A stretch of 64,000 nt of DNA from positions 124,001 to 188,000 of the forward strand of contig JAXLTL010000006.1 in assembly GCA_046330075.1 (NCBI GenBank), written 5' to 3'. The stretch is from JAJTFW01 sp046330075 (lineage in GTDB: Bacteria > Bacteroidota > Bacteroidia > AKYH767-A > OLB10). The position numbers were made by a program, and so were the translations under genes. Shown one piece after another: positions 44,713-53,741 of the stretch; the stretch's first letter is position 1, and every line of letters starts with the position of its first letter. The notes beneath the pieces are model-generated. The model saw only the letters and a list, made by a program, of their open reading frames with translations, did not search any database and was not told the origin of the DNA.

Positions 44713-46209
44713 ATGCCCGAGAACCGACCTTCCCCGGACACCTCCTTTCAGCTTTTCAGGCTGCCAAGAGAGAAGAATGTGCTGGATTTTGTTCTGAAAA
44801 AACTGGGTGAAGGAGCCAGCCCTGATCGTTTTGAGCTGATGGAGTCCCTTCTGTCCATGTACAGAACTTCGATAGGTTTTGACCCGTTTGCCTTATCCAA
44901 AGGACGTTTCAGGAGAATCAAAGCATCCGAATTTAAACAGATGCTGTACGAAATTGATGCGCAGATCGGTGTGATCCTGAACAGCGATGAGTACCGGGTG
45001 CACCTGGCCGAAGAACCCGGACTCGAACCCTTATTCAGTGAGTATGTAGCCTTGTCGCAGGGAGTCGTGATGCATCCTGCTTTATCGCTCACCACTGAAC
45101 TGGAGCATCTTGAACAGACAGCTGAACGTACCGATACCCCTGAGCTGTTGCTGTTGTTCTGCAGAAATCATGCGGCATTCCTGGAAGAAGTGTTTGCGAA
45201 AGATGGACCCGCGACTGTTCTGGAGAAGTTTAACAAGGCGGCAGATCGTCAATCCCAATTGCAGGATCAGTACCGGATGGGATTAGTACTGTTGCAACTT
45301 GAATTGAATGCTGCAAAAGGCCTGAGAGATGAAGAGGCAGCCGGAAATGTGCTCTCAGAGGCGGGTCGTTTGCTGACCCTGGAGTCTCAACTCCGTAACC
45401 GTTGCGTTCTGCTGATGAACATTGCGCGTGCAGCCGTACTAACAGCGACGCCAGCCCGTAATCTGGCTACGTATGCCGGTTTCTTTGAAGAGTACCTTTC
45501 TCATATTTTGCTGTTCCGGCCTGACGCCGGACGTATGATGTTGAGCATTCTGGCCACCTATCACCAGGGTGCAGGACGTGAGAAACGGCTTGCATGGCTG
45601 GACCAGGCAGAAACAGAGGCCCGTAAACTGGAACTGCACGATGAACGACCGGGCTTCCGGTTTATCCGATGCATGATTGAAACAGATGAGGGGAATTTCG
45701 ATGCAGCACTTACTGCCCTGAATGATGCAGAGCACCTGATCTACAAAGCTTCGTCAAGAAGTATGGCGGCCCGGAATAACTGGCTAACGTTATCGGAGTA
45801 CCGAACCTTGTTGTTTGTGTTGAAGGGTCTTATGGGTGATACATCCATGGCCGGACAACTGACCCTGCTGCAGCAACTGGCAGAGGACATGGGACGCCAC
45901 CGGCATGAATTGTCTGTCATGGTGCTGGAGTGGAGGGCGCTGCAATCGGTGCTGACGGGCGATCTGGAAGATGCCCTGGAAAGCTTCGAGCGCGCAAAAT
46001 CATATCGTAAAAATACACCACAACATCCCTGGATGTTTATCGATCGTTATTTTTCAGCCTTGCTTTCTTCATCCAGAAAAAAACCTTCACCCGAGAGTAT
46101 TGCGTTGGAATGCCAACAGTCGGGTGAACCATTTTATGCTGAAATTATATCGCAGATTATCAGGCTGGCTCCTGCCTTTGTCGGGTCGGGTAAAACAATG
46201 CAAACCTGA
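44713..46209 (+). CDS. cytosolic helical-repeat protein of unknown function
   Basis: The 498-residue protein is almost entirely helical, rich in Leu, Glu and Arg, with TPR-like pairs in its C-terminal half (LAWLDQAETEARKLEL, ALTALNDAEHLIYKAS, LEDALESFERAKSYRK). No signal peptide or catalytic motif is found. The N-terminal 180 residues have no recognisable repeat. It lies 8 bases upstream of the following amidohydrolase gene, so cotranscription is likely. It is divergent from the double-amidohydrolase gene. Confidence 0.75.
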   Translation: MPENRPSPDTSFQLFRLPREKNVLDFVLKKLGEGASPDRFELMESLLSMYRTSIGFDPFALSKGRFRRIKASEFKQMLYEIDAQIGVILNSDEYRVHLAEEPGLEPLFSEYVALSQGVVMHPALSLTTELEHLEQTAERTDTPELLLLFCRNHAAFLEEVFAKDGPATVLEKFNKAADRQSQLQDQYRMGLVLLQLELNAAKGLRDEEAAGNVLSEAGRLLTLESQLRNRCVLLMNIARAAVLTATPARNLATYAGFFEEYLSHILLFRPDAGRMMLSILATYHQGAGREKRLAWLDQAETEARKLELHDERPGFRFIRCMIETDEGNFDAALTALNDAEHLIYKASSRSMAARNNWLTLSEYRTLLFVLKGLMGDTSMAGQLTLLQQLAEDMGRHRHELSVMVLEWRALQSVLTGDLEDALESFERAKSYRKNTPQHPWMFIDRYFSALLSSSRKKPSPESIALECQQSGEPFYAEIISQIIRLAPAFVGSGKTMQT

Positions 46210-46217
46210 GACCGGAC

Positions 46218-47390
46218 ATGCAAAAAATCAATGCAGGGTTATTGATAACCAACGACGGTGTACCGGTGAAAGAGGCTGGAGTAGCTGTTGACCGCAACGG
46301 AAGAGTGATGGAGATCTGTGGCGCCTATACCGATCCGGATGTTTACGCAGAAGTGGTGATTCCCGGATTTGTAAATGCTCATGCTCATCTGGAGCTTTCA
46401 CACATGGCAGGACAGATTCCTGAACGCGAGAACGGAATGACCGGATTTATCCGACAACTCATCTCGAAACGTTTTCAGATGAGTGAAGCAGAGCGTGTTC
46501 GTGCAATGATAGAAGCTGATGAGTTGATGTTTCAGGATGGTATTGTAGCGGTAGGAGATATTTCAAATGGCCCGGAGTCTGCAGTTGTGAAAGCCAAAAG
46601 CAAAATCTACTATCACACGTTTGTGGAGCTCTTGGGTGTGGATGGAAACAGAGCGGAGGAAATAGTGTCTGCAGGGATTGATCTCGCTATTCAGTTCAGG
46701 GAGGAGTATAATTTGCCTGCATCATTGAGCCCGCATGCTTCTTATTCTATGTCGGATGAACTGCTTCGGTTGCTTTTTACGAAAATCAATTATGATGAGC
46801 CTGTTACCATACATGTGAATGAATCACCGGATGAAGTTGTTTTTTCGCTGGAAGGGAAGGGACCCATGTTTGATTTTTTCAGTGATGCCGGATTTCTTAA
46901 GCCGGATTACCACGCTGCCGGTATGCGGCCAATGGATCGGGTGATGCAATGGCTGCCTCATTCAAATAAATGTCAGTTGGTACATAATGTGATGGCAACG
47001 AACGCGGAAATACACACCGCTGTGCAGATGCATCCTCAGTTATACTGGTGTGTCTGTTATAATGCCAATCAATATATCACCGGCAGTGTGCCGCCGGTGT
47101 ATGATTTGTTTATGGCGGGAGCAAACATCACGATCGGGACCGATAGCCTTGCTTCTAACCGGCAGCTGAGTGTGCTGGGAGAATTAAAGGCAATTCATGC
47201 CATGTTTCCCGGTACTCCGTTTACTGAAATGGTGCGGTGGTCTACTTACAATGGAGCGCGCTTTCTGGGGCTTGATCATCTTTGTGGCAGTATCAAAACC
47301 GGAATGAAACCCGGACTGCTTTCTCTTAAAAATATAAATCCCGCACAACCGGTATTTCACGCGGATGTGCGGGTGGAACGTTTGTGCTGA
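46218..47390 (+). CDS. cytosolic amidohydrolase (deaminase-like)
   Basis: This 390-residue enzyme lacks a signal peptide. It has the subtype III amidohydrolase motifs: FVNAHAHLELSHM with His55-x-His57, SPHASYSMSDELL with a third His, HVNESPDE with a fourth, and IGTDSLASN with the catalytic Asp. This set resembles the SAH/methylthioadenosine deaminase and aminodeoxyfutalosine deaminase group, which acts on adenine nucleosides. A role in the futalosine menaquinone pathway is possible, but no other mqn gene is in the window. Its specificity is therefore left open. Confidence 0.85.
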   Translation: MQKINAGLLITNDGVPVKEAGVAVDRNGRVMEICGAYTDPDVYAEVVIPGFVNAHAHLELSHMAGQIPERENGMTGFIRQLISKRFQMSEAERVRAMIEADELMFQDGIVAVGDISNGPESAVVKAKSKIYYHTFVELLGVDGNRAEEIVSAGIDLAIQFREEYNLPASLSPHASYSMSDELLRLLFTKINYDEPVTIHVNESPDEVVFSLEGKGPMFDFFSDAGFLKPDYHAAGMRPMDRVMQWLPHSNKCQLVHNVMATNAEIHTAVQMHPQLYWCVCYNANQYITGSVPPVYDLFMAGANITIGTDSLASNRQLSVLGELKAIHAMFPGTPFTEMVRWSTYNGARFLGLDHLCGSIKTGMKPGLLSLKNINPAQPVFHADVRVERLC

Positions 47391-47396
47391 ACCTGA

Positions 47397-47957
47397 CTAC
47401 CAGTCTTCTTTTTTAGCAGCGGGTGCAGCAGAAAGAGCTTTCTCCATCGCTTTGAGCGTTTCGCGGATACTGGCGTCCGTTTGCTGCAGGTAATAGTCGA
47501 ATTCAGGTTTGTAGGATTGTACAGTTTTGTCCATCCAGCGTTCGCAGGGATAATACGATTGTTGTTTCCAGTTTATCTCTGTAAGCTCATAACGGTAACG
47601 CCCATCCTTAAATTGAATTTTTAAAGTATACATCACGTTGCCTGCATCCGTTGCTACGCCTTTTTTATCAGCCGGATTCATGATCTTGAAACGGGCTTTA
47701 CATACGATTTGTCCGCCAATGGAATCACGCTCACGAATAACATCAGCAGGATTCTTATAGTATTTGTTTGCCCATTCCAGTGCCCGTTGATATAATACGC
47801 CGGCAGTTGTACCAGTTATTTCAGTTACTTTGGTATAGGTTATGAGTCCGGACTTTTCATCAACCGGAAGCTTTGGTGCCTGTTGTACCTGTTGGGCATT
47901 GATCAGCTGCGTACCGAACAATAAACTGATCGCAAGAGCAAGAATATTCTTTGTCAT
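47397..47957 (-). CDS. DUF4468 domain-containing secreted protein
   Basis: The ATG at 47955-47957 gives 186 residues with a signal peptide (MTKNILALAISLLFGTQLINAQ); the open frame extends 36 codons upstream into a repeat region and that start is rejected. Residues 35-130 (SGLITYTKVTEI, YQRALEWANKYYKN, GGQIVCKARFKI) fit the DUF4468 beta-sheet-type domain found in Bacteroidota periplasmic proteins. Function is unknown. The C-terminal 35 residues are helical and charged. It converges on the amidohydrolase gene with 6 bases between the stops. Confidence 0.75.
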   Translation of the reverse strand: MTKNILALAISLLFGTQLINAQQVQQAPKLPVDEKSGLITYTKVTEITGTTAGVLYQRALEWANKYYKNPADVIRERDSIGGQIVCKARFKIMNPADKKGVATDAGNVMYTLKIQFKDGRYRYELTEINWKQQSYYPCERWMDKTVQSYKPEFDYYLQQTDASIRETLKAMEKALSAAPAAKKEDW

Positions 47958-48039
47958 TTTTATTCTATTGTGGGTAACAAGTATAAAGAAAAAACAACAG
48001 GAATATTGTTGATGTTGCATGAAGAAATCAACAGCCCAG

Positions 48040-48125
48040 TAGCCTCGGGGCTGCAGGGGCTTCAAGGGCTACAGGGGCTTCAAGGGCTTCAGGCTACATG
48101 CTTCAGGGGCTTCAGGCTACTTAGC
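48040..48125. repeat. GGGCTTCA/GGCTACAGG intergenic word repeats
   Basis: Upstream of the DUF4468 gene, words such as GGGGCTTCAAGGGCTACAG and GGGCTTCAGGCTAC recur several times with small variations. The CTACAGG/GGCTACAG words match the reverse complement of those in the 5.4-5.8 kb island. No gene is seen here. Confidence 0.6.
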
Positions 48126-48171
48126 TGCAAGCAATAAGTAACTAAGCTGCTTAGAAAATCAGCCACTCATT

Positions 48172-48229
48172 AACCTTAAACCTTAAACCTTAAACCTTAA
48201 ACCTTAAACTTTAAATCTTAAACCTCAAC
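48172..48229. repeat. telomere-like heptamer tandem array (CCTTAAA)n
   Basis: CCTTAAA occurs five times without a break from 48174 to 48208, followed by the variants CTTTAAA, TCTTAAA and CCTCAAC. The array runs up to and includes the stop codon of the LysM carboxypeptidase gene, whose last codons begin at 48225. Polymerase slippage could change its copy number. Confidence 0.85.
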
Positions 48230-49844
48230 TCCCTTTCACCGGAATTTTAATCCTTGTCCCTTTCTTGAGGAGTTTGCTGTTGGTGATGTTGTTCAGCTTT
48301 TTAATCTGCTGCATATCGATCTGATAACGTTGAGCGATATTCCATAAAGTATCACCAGGTTGTACGGTATGATAAATAAAACGTGCTTTGGAAGCTGTGG
48401 AGGTCGATGGTTCTGATTTCTTCTGAATGCTGTCCTTGTTAACCGCAACTTCTTCTTTCACTTTCAGAGTTGCATGCGGTTGATGAACGCTGGAGATTTC
48501 AGTTTCACATTGTTCAGAGGTATCCTGTGAAGGTTGCAGGTCAGCAATGGATTCGTCGGGATCGATTACCAATTTAACAGGGATTCTCTTTTTAACTGTA
48601 GAATATACATAAAGACGCTGGCCCGGATGGATCGTAGAATTTTTCAGTCTGTTCCATTTTTTCAGATCAGTCAGTGATACATTATACCGGTCGGCGATTC
48701 GCCCCAGATTTTCACCTTTTCGGACGGTATGTGGCTTCTTGATTTTTTGTGTAACCGTTTTGTAAGTGTATGCATACACTTCATCATCGGAATCATCATT
48801 GATTTTCGGTTCAACGTTCGGACGGATAAATGCAAGTCCTCGCTGTACAGAGTCCATGAACAGTTTATACTCTGTGAGATCGGGCGCAGCTTCACCTAAA
48901 CGTCCCAGCTTCACAGCATCGTAGTAATTGTTCATCATGTTTGCCACCAGGCCATTGCGGATCCAGGGGCTCCGGCATCCGAACACTACGCTTACCAATC
49001 GGTGATTACCGCGTTTTCCTGAAGCAACAAGGCAAAAGCCAGCCGCACGGGTGAAGCCGGTTTTAATACCATCTACTTCAAGTCCATAGTTGATCACAAG
49101 TCCGTTATGATTACGGTAACTCACATTGCCTTTTCCGTTGTTCACCGTGGCATAGGGGATGGACGTGATCTCAACAAGCTTGGGATGTTTCAGTACTTCC
49201 ATGCCCAAAATCAGCTGGTCACGTGGTGAGCTGCTGTTGTCGAGTTCACGCATAACAGCAGGTAAACCGGAAGGGTTAGAGTATAACGTTTTCGTCATAC
49301 CTAATTCCTGTGCACGTTTGTTCATCCGCTCTACAAAAGCTTCAAGTGTTCCTGAGCAATGTTTGGCAATCCACACCGTACTTTCGTTGTGAGAGGCTAC
49401 CATCGCCATCTTCAGCAGATCTTCCAGTGAATAATTCTCTTCTACAGTATAGGTTGTATACCGGCGGCGGCGAAGTTTTTTCTTGTAAGTGCGCGTAACT
49501 GTGATGCGGTCATCGAGGCAAACTTTTTCCGCTTCGATGTCTTCTATGGCGAGTAATCCTACCATCATCTTCGTAAGCGAAGCGATCGGGTAGGCATAGT
49601 CCATATCTTTTTCCCAGATGATTTTGTTGCGTTCAACATCATACAACAAACCAGCGCGGATTTCCCGCTCATTCGGGACAAGACCCGAGATGGTATCTAT
49701 GCCAAAATCTGTAGAAGTTAAATTGTCTGAATCAGTGGCAATTTGCTGGGCATGCAGCATGGTGGAAAAACAGACGGTCAGAAAACCAACTATCATCCCC
49801 TTTTTCAGATTCCGCTTAAAACTGCTTCCTTTCTTCCACATCAT
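48225..49844 (-). CDS. D-alanyl-D-alanine carboxypeptidase (S11) with two LysM domains
   Basis: This penicillin-binding-protein-type enzyme trims the terminal D-Ala of peptidoglycan pentapeptides. The catalytic motifs are Ser89-x-x-Lys92 (ASLTKMM), Ser151-His-Asn153 (ASHNES) and Lys261-Thr-Gly (GIKTGFT). A hydrophobic signal/anchor lies at 16-32. The unusual part is the C-terminus: two LysM domains at about 372-415 (HTVRKGENLGRIADRY) and 492-536 (HTVQPGDTLWNIAQRY), which bind peptidoglycan glycan chains. They replace the usual S11 beta-domain and amphipathic anchor. The product should be periplasmic. Confidence 0.92.
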   Translation of the reverse strand: MMWKKGSSFKRNLKKGMIVGFLTVCFSTMLHAQQIATDSDNLTSTDFGIDTISGLVPNEREIRAGLLYDVERNKIIWEKDMDYAYPIASLTKMMVGLLAIEDIEAEKVCLDDRITVTRTYKKKLRRRRYTTYTVEENYSLEDLLKMAMVASHNESTVWIAKHCSGTLEAFVERMNKRAQELGMTKTLYSNPSGLPAVMRELDNSSSPRDQLILGMEVLKHPKLVEITSIPYATVNNGKGNVSYRNHNGLVINYGLEVDGIKTGFTRAAGFCLVASGKRGNHRLVSVVFGCRSPWIRNGLVANMMNNYYDAVKLGRLGEAAPDLTEYKLFMDSVQRGLAFIRPNVEPKINDDSDDEVYAYTYKTVTQKIKKPHTVRKGENLGRIADRYNVSLTDLKKWNRLKNSTIHPGQRLYVYSTVKKRIPVKLVIDPDESIADLQPSQDTSEQCETEISSVHQPHATLKVKEEVAVNKDSIQKKSEPSTSTASKARFIYHTVQPGDTLWNIAQRYQIDMQQIKKLNNITNSKLLKKGTRIKIPVKGS

Positions 49845-50042
49845 TTCTGCAATGATAGTTTTTTCAGATACGGCTATTCCTGCCGTAGTCTGTTCTGTTT
49901 AAACAATTTCCTGTTAGTTTTATTGTACGATTGGATTAAACTCCGGTTTCGGGCGAAACGGAGATTTGGGTGAATTTTACAAAGTTAAAGTCAAGGGAGA
50001 TTCCCGATCATTAAAAATTGGTAAGAATCTGACAATTTCAGG

Positions 50043-50705
50043 TCAGATTTTACGTAAAAAGGAGGCTGCGAGCAGTATATCAGAAGGTACGGTGAGCTTA
50101 ATATTGCTTTCCTCTCCTTCACTGAGAAAGATGTTATGACCCGCCGCCTGATAGATCGATGCTTCGTCTGTAAATCTGTCTACATCAGGTATGGAAAAGG
50201 CTTCCAGGATGGCTTTGAGGCGAAATACCTGGGGTGTCTGTACAGCCCTGTATTGATCGCGCGGAACAGTTGTACTGCTGTTTTCACTCAGCAGCCGCAG
50301 GGTGTCTTTTACCGGAATGACAGGTATGGCACAGCCATGTAACTCACACTCTTCGAATAACCGGTAAATCAGTTCCCGGCTGCAAAGCGGGCGAACGGCG
50401 TCGTGAATAGCAACGAGTCCTTCTCCTTCAATCGCCTTCAGTCCATTCAGCACCGACAGGGCTCTTGTACTTCCTCCCGCCACAAGTGTATGTTCCGGTA
50501 CTCCATTCAATTCTTCACAGAGGTCCTTCCAATAGCTGATGTAACCGGCATTCATAACAAGAATGATCTGAATGCCCGGTAAATGAAAACGGCGCAGCGT
50601 ATGTAGCAATACCGGCTCTCCCTCCAGGGGTAAAAACTGTTTGGGCAGGGTACCCTGCATACGGATGCCCTGCCCACCGGCCACAATGATGGCAAATTTT
50701 TTCAT
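50043..50705 (-). CDS. ispD: 2-C-methyl-D-erythritol 4-phosphate cytidylyltransferase
   Basis: IspD joins CTP with MEP in the non-mevalonate isoprenoid pathway. The 220-residue protein has the nucleotide-binding VAGGQGIRMQGTLPKQFLPL N-terminus, the HDAVRPLCS segment, PVKDTLR and TPQVFRLKAI. Its start overlaps the queA stop (TAATG), so the two are coupled. It is the last gene of the cluster that begins at ftsX. Confidence 0.95.
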   Translation of the reverse strand: MKKFAIIVAGGQGIRMQGTLPKQFLPLEGEPVLLHTLRRFHLPGIQIILVMNAGYISYWKDLCEELNGVPEHTLVAGGSTRALSVLNGLKAIEGEGLVAIHDAVRPLCSRELIYRLFEECELHGCAIPVIPVKDTLRLLSENSSTTVPRDQYRAVQTPQVFRLKAILEAFSIPDVDRFTDEASIYQAAGHNIFLSEGEESNIKLTVPSDILLAASFLRKI

Positions 50706-51757
50706 TAGTCGAGAATCAGCATGGCATCACCATAACTGAAGAAACGATACTTCTCTTTCTGTGCAACCTTATAGGCTTCCATGATGAGATCATACCCGCC
50801 AAAAGCGGTGGTCATCATCAGCAGCGTCGACTCCGGCATGTGGAAGTTGGTGATCATCATATTGGCAATGCTGAAATCATACGGAGGGAAGATGAATTTA
50901 TTGGTCCATCCTTCATTTGGCTTCAGTTCACCCATCGTACTGACCGAAGATTCCATCGCACGCATTGCAGTAGTACCAACAGCACAGATATTTTTCTTGG
51001 CAGCCTTGGCTTTATTCACAATGTCAGCAGCTTCTTTATTCACCTGAAACTGCTCTGAATCCATTTTGTGTTTGGTGAGGTCTTCTACTTCCACAGGACG
51101 GAAAGTTCCAAGTCCGACGTGAAGCGTGACTTCTGCAAGGTTAACGCCTTTCAACTCCAATCGCTTGAGGAGTTCGCGCGAGAAATGAAGACCGGCGGTT
51201 GGCGCTGCAACAGCACCTTCATGACGGGCAAATACAGTTTGGTAACGCTCTTTGTCAGAAGGCTCTGCTTTGCGTTTAATGTATTTTGGCAATGGAGTAT
51301 GTCCCAATTGCTCAATGACATCTCTGAATTCAGCGGAAGTTCCATCAAAAAGAAAACGTAAAGTACGTCCGCGGGAAGTTGTATTGTCAATCACTTCCGC
51401 AACGAGCATATCATCATCTCCGAAATAAAGCTTGTTGCCGATACGGATCTTACGTGCAGGATCTACCAGTACATCCCAGAGTTTGCTCTCGGCATTGAGT
51501 TCCCGTAGCAGGAAAACCTCAATCTTTGCTCCGGTTTTTTCCTTGTTTCCATATAAGCGGGCCGGAAATACTTTGGTGTTGTTCAGAACGAGTACATCTC
51601 CGTCGTCAAAATATTCGAGAATATCTTTGAAAGACCGGTGGAGGATTTTACCACTCTTCCGATGAACAACCATCAGTCTGGATTCATCACGGTTTGCTGC
51701 GGGGTGAGTGGCGAGCAGTTTCTCGTTGAAACTGAACTTGAATTTTGACAACTTCAT
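50705..51757 (-). CDS. queA: tRNA preQ1 ribosyltransferase-isomerase QueA
   Basis: QueA transfers and isomerises the ribosyl part of S-adenosylmethionine to preQ1-modified tRNA, forming epoxyqueuosine, the substrate of QueG at the start of this window. The 350-residue protein has FSFNEKLLATHPAANRDESRLMV, VLNNTKVFPARLYG, TAGLHFS, HVGLGTFRPV and the C-terminal MITNFHMPESTLLMM typical of the family. A gap of 185 bases separates it from truB, in which a promoter could lie, but none was identified. Confidence 0.95.
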   Translation of the reverse strand: MKLSKFKFSFNEKLLATHPAANRDESRLMVVHRKSGKILHRSFKDILEYFDDGDVLVLNNTKVFPARLYGNKEKTGAKIEVFLLRELNAESKLWDVLVDPARKIRIGNKLYFGDDDMLVAEVIDNTTSRGRTLRFLFDGTSAEFRDVIEQLGHTPLPKYIKRKAEPSDKERYQTVFARHEGAVAAPTAGLHFSRELLKRLELKGVNLAEVTLHVGLGTFRPVEVEDLTKHKMDSEQFQVNKEAADIVNKAKAAKKNICAVGTTAMRAMESSVSTMGELKPNEGWTNKFIFPPYDFSIANMMITNFHMPESTLLMMTTAFGGYDLIMEAYKVAQKEKYRFFSYGDAMLILD

Positions 51758-51942
51758 AGCTTACGGGCCGTCAGTGTTTTGGCCGGACGATGGATGGCGG
51801 AAAAGGTCTACCGGCGTTTTGTTTAAGATGTAAGGTTTCCGTTAAAACGGGTCGCAAAGATACCCTTTTTTGAGGCGGAGCGCTACAAGAAGCGCTTTAA
51901 TGAGCTGTAAATCAATTTATAAAAACTTTATTTTTATGAAAA

Positions 51943-52647
51943 TCACTGGTTATCAGGTTCTTGCGTGATTTTTTTCGCGTGTGGCGGATATCTGATCTCC
52001 AAATCAGCGATGGAAAGGGCATTTTCAAGCTTGTAGTCTCCAATTCTGGTACGGCATAGTGCTGTCAAATGTGCTCCTGCTCCAAGCGCTGCTCCGATGT
52101 CTCTGGCCAATGACCGGATATAGGTGCCTTTACTACAGACGACTCTGAAGTCAACTTCCGGCAGCGCGCACCGGGTGAGTTCAAATTCTTTGATAACCAG
52201 AGGTTTGGCCCTCAATTCAGCCGTTTCTCCGCGTCGGGCAATTTTATATGCCCGTTGACCATTCAGCTTCACAGCAGAGTGTAGGGGCGGTACCTGCATG
52301 ATCTCGCCAATGTGTGCAGCGAATACGTTGCGGATGTCCGCTTCCGTGATATGGGAGATGTCGAATTCCTGATCGCGTTCAGTCTCCAGATCAAAGGATG
52401 GAGTGGTGGCGCCTATATAAAAAGTGCCGGTATATTCCTTTTCGGCCGACTGGATTTCGTTGATGGTTTTTGTTTTTTTCTCTGTGCAGATAACCAATAA
52501 TCCTGTAGCCAGCGGATCTAACGTTCCCGCATGTCCGACACGACGTGCTTTGGTCATCCACTTTACCTTTTTTACCACCTGAAAGGATGTCCACTCAAGT
52601 GGTTTGTTCATCAGGATGACTTCTCCCTCCGGACGCTCGTATTGCAT
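51943..52647 (-). CDS. truB: tRNA pseudouridine 55 synthase TruB
   Basis: TruB makes pseudouridine 55 in the T loop of tRNAs. The 234-residue protein carries the catalytic Asp in GHAGTLDPLATGLL, the KPLEWTSFQVVKKVK start, YEYTGTF-like motif (KEYTGTFYIG), and the CSKGTYIRSLARDIG segment. It lacks a PUA extension, which is common. Its start overlaps the stop of uppP by one base. Confidence 0.94.
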   Translation of the reverse strand: MQYERPEGEVILMNKPLEWTSFQVVKKVKWMTKARRVGHAGTLDPLATGLLVICTEKKTKTINEIQSAEKEYTGTFYIGATTPSFDLETERDQEFDISHITEADIRNVFAAHIGEIMQVPPLHSAVKLNGQRAYKIARRGETAELRAKPLVIKEFELTRCALPEVDFRVVCSKGTYIRSLARDIGAALGAGAHLTALCRTRIGDYKLENALSIADLEIRYPPHAKKITQEPDNQ

Positions 52648-53444
52648 TAGTCCGGGAGTTTTAAGTCAACACCCATCACCGACAAAACAATGATGAGAAC
52701 ACCGATGGCAATCCGGTAATAACCGAATAAAGCAAAACCGTGTTTAGTCAGAAAACTGATGAAGGATTTTATCGCAAAACCGGCAACGATAAATCCCACA
52801 AGATTACCGATAACGAGAATGTTTATCTGGTCGGGGGTAACGCCGATCCCTGCTTTAGCAAATTTGTAAACTTTGAAGATCGTGGCAGCAAACATTGTAG
52901 GAACAGCGAGAAAAAAGGAGAATTCTGCAGCTGCTTTTCTGGTGAGTCCGGTAGACAGTCCGCCGATAATGGTCGCCGCCGATCGTGATACTCCGGGAAT
53001 CATGGCAATGCATTGAAAGAGTCCGATACGGATGGCTTTCGGAATGGTAATATTTTCTGCTTCCGGACCTTCTCCGCCTTTGAGCCATTGGTCGATGAAG
53101 AGCAGCACTACTCCACCAGCCAGGAGAGTGAACGCTACCACCAGCACGTTGGAAAGTAGCATGTCGATGAGATCATCGGCAAGGAAACCGATTACCGCGG
53201 CAGGAATAAAAGCTGCGAGCAGTTTAAAGTAAAAGTCGATGCTTTGCAGAAACCGTTTATAATACATGACCACCACCGAAAGGATGGCGCCAAATTGTAT
53301 TGCAACCGTAAAGGTCTTGGTGAAAGGTTCTTCAGCAATGCCCATTAAAGATGAAGCAATGATCATGTGTCCTGTAGAGGATACAGGAAGGAACTCCGTC
53401 AGGCCTTCGATGACGGATAAAACAATTGCTTCAAACGTGGTCAT
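52647..53444 (-). CDS. uppP: undecaprenyl-diphosphate phosphatase
   Basis: UppP (BacA) recycles undecaprenyl pyrophosphate for peptidoglycan synthesis and gives bacitracin resistance. The 265-residue membrane protein has EGLTEFLPVSSTGHMI near the N-terminus and IPGVSRSAATIIGG in the middle, both active-site motifs, with about eight membrane helices. It is in the ftsX-ispD cluster. Confidence 0.94.
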   Translation of the reverse strand: MTTFEAIVLSVIEGLTEFLPVSSTGHMIIASSLMGIAEEPFTKTFTVAIQFGAILSVVVMYYKRFLQSIDFYFKLLAAFIPAAVIGFLADDLIDMLLSNVLVVAFTLLAGGVVLLFIDQWLKGGEGPEAENITIPKAIRIGLFQCIAMIPGVSRSAATIIGGLSTGLTRKAAAEFSFFLAVPTMFAATIFKVYKFAKAGIGVTPDQINILVIGNLVGFIVAGFAIKSFISFLTKHGFALFGYYRIAIGVLIIVLSVMGVDLKLPD

Positions 53445-53450
53445 TAATAA

Positions 53451-53738
53451 TTAATCGGCCTTTTTTACGATTGCGTAAATACCAAGTGCATATCCGGCCA
53501 TCACCACCAGCGGAGCAAGTGTGATACGTCGGAAACTGAATACTTCTTCGTTAAACACGTTGGGATTATCAGCCTTACCACCGGCCATCAGGAAATAACC
53601 AACAATCAGCAGACCGATGGAGATAAAAAGAAGGATGTAATTTTCACGACCGAAAGCAAAAGCGGCATCGTCGATTTTTTCTTTCACGGTTGCCCCTTTG
53701 GATACCGTGGTGGTTTTATCAACCTGATTTTTAGCCAT
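53451..53738 (-). CDS. DUF3098 family membrane protein
   Basis: This 95-residue protein has a hydrophilic N-terminus and two membrane helices (about 33-50 and 71-90) with the short FRRITLAPLVVMAGY segment between. DUF3098 proteins are a small Bacteroidota family almost always between ftsX and uppP. The function is unknown; context suggests cell division or envelope synthesis. Confidence 0.85.
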   Translation of the reverse strand: MAKNQVDKTTTVSKGATVKEKIDDAAFAFGRENYILLFISIGLLIVGYFLMAGGKADNPNVFNEEVFSFRRITLAPLVVMAGYALGIYAIVKKAD

Positions 53739-53741
53739 TTT

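Noticed and set aside
46218..47390. Specific assignment as aminodeoxyfutalosine deaminase
   Set aside because: The motifs fit several adenosine-type deaminases and no other futalosine gene is in the window.
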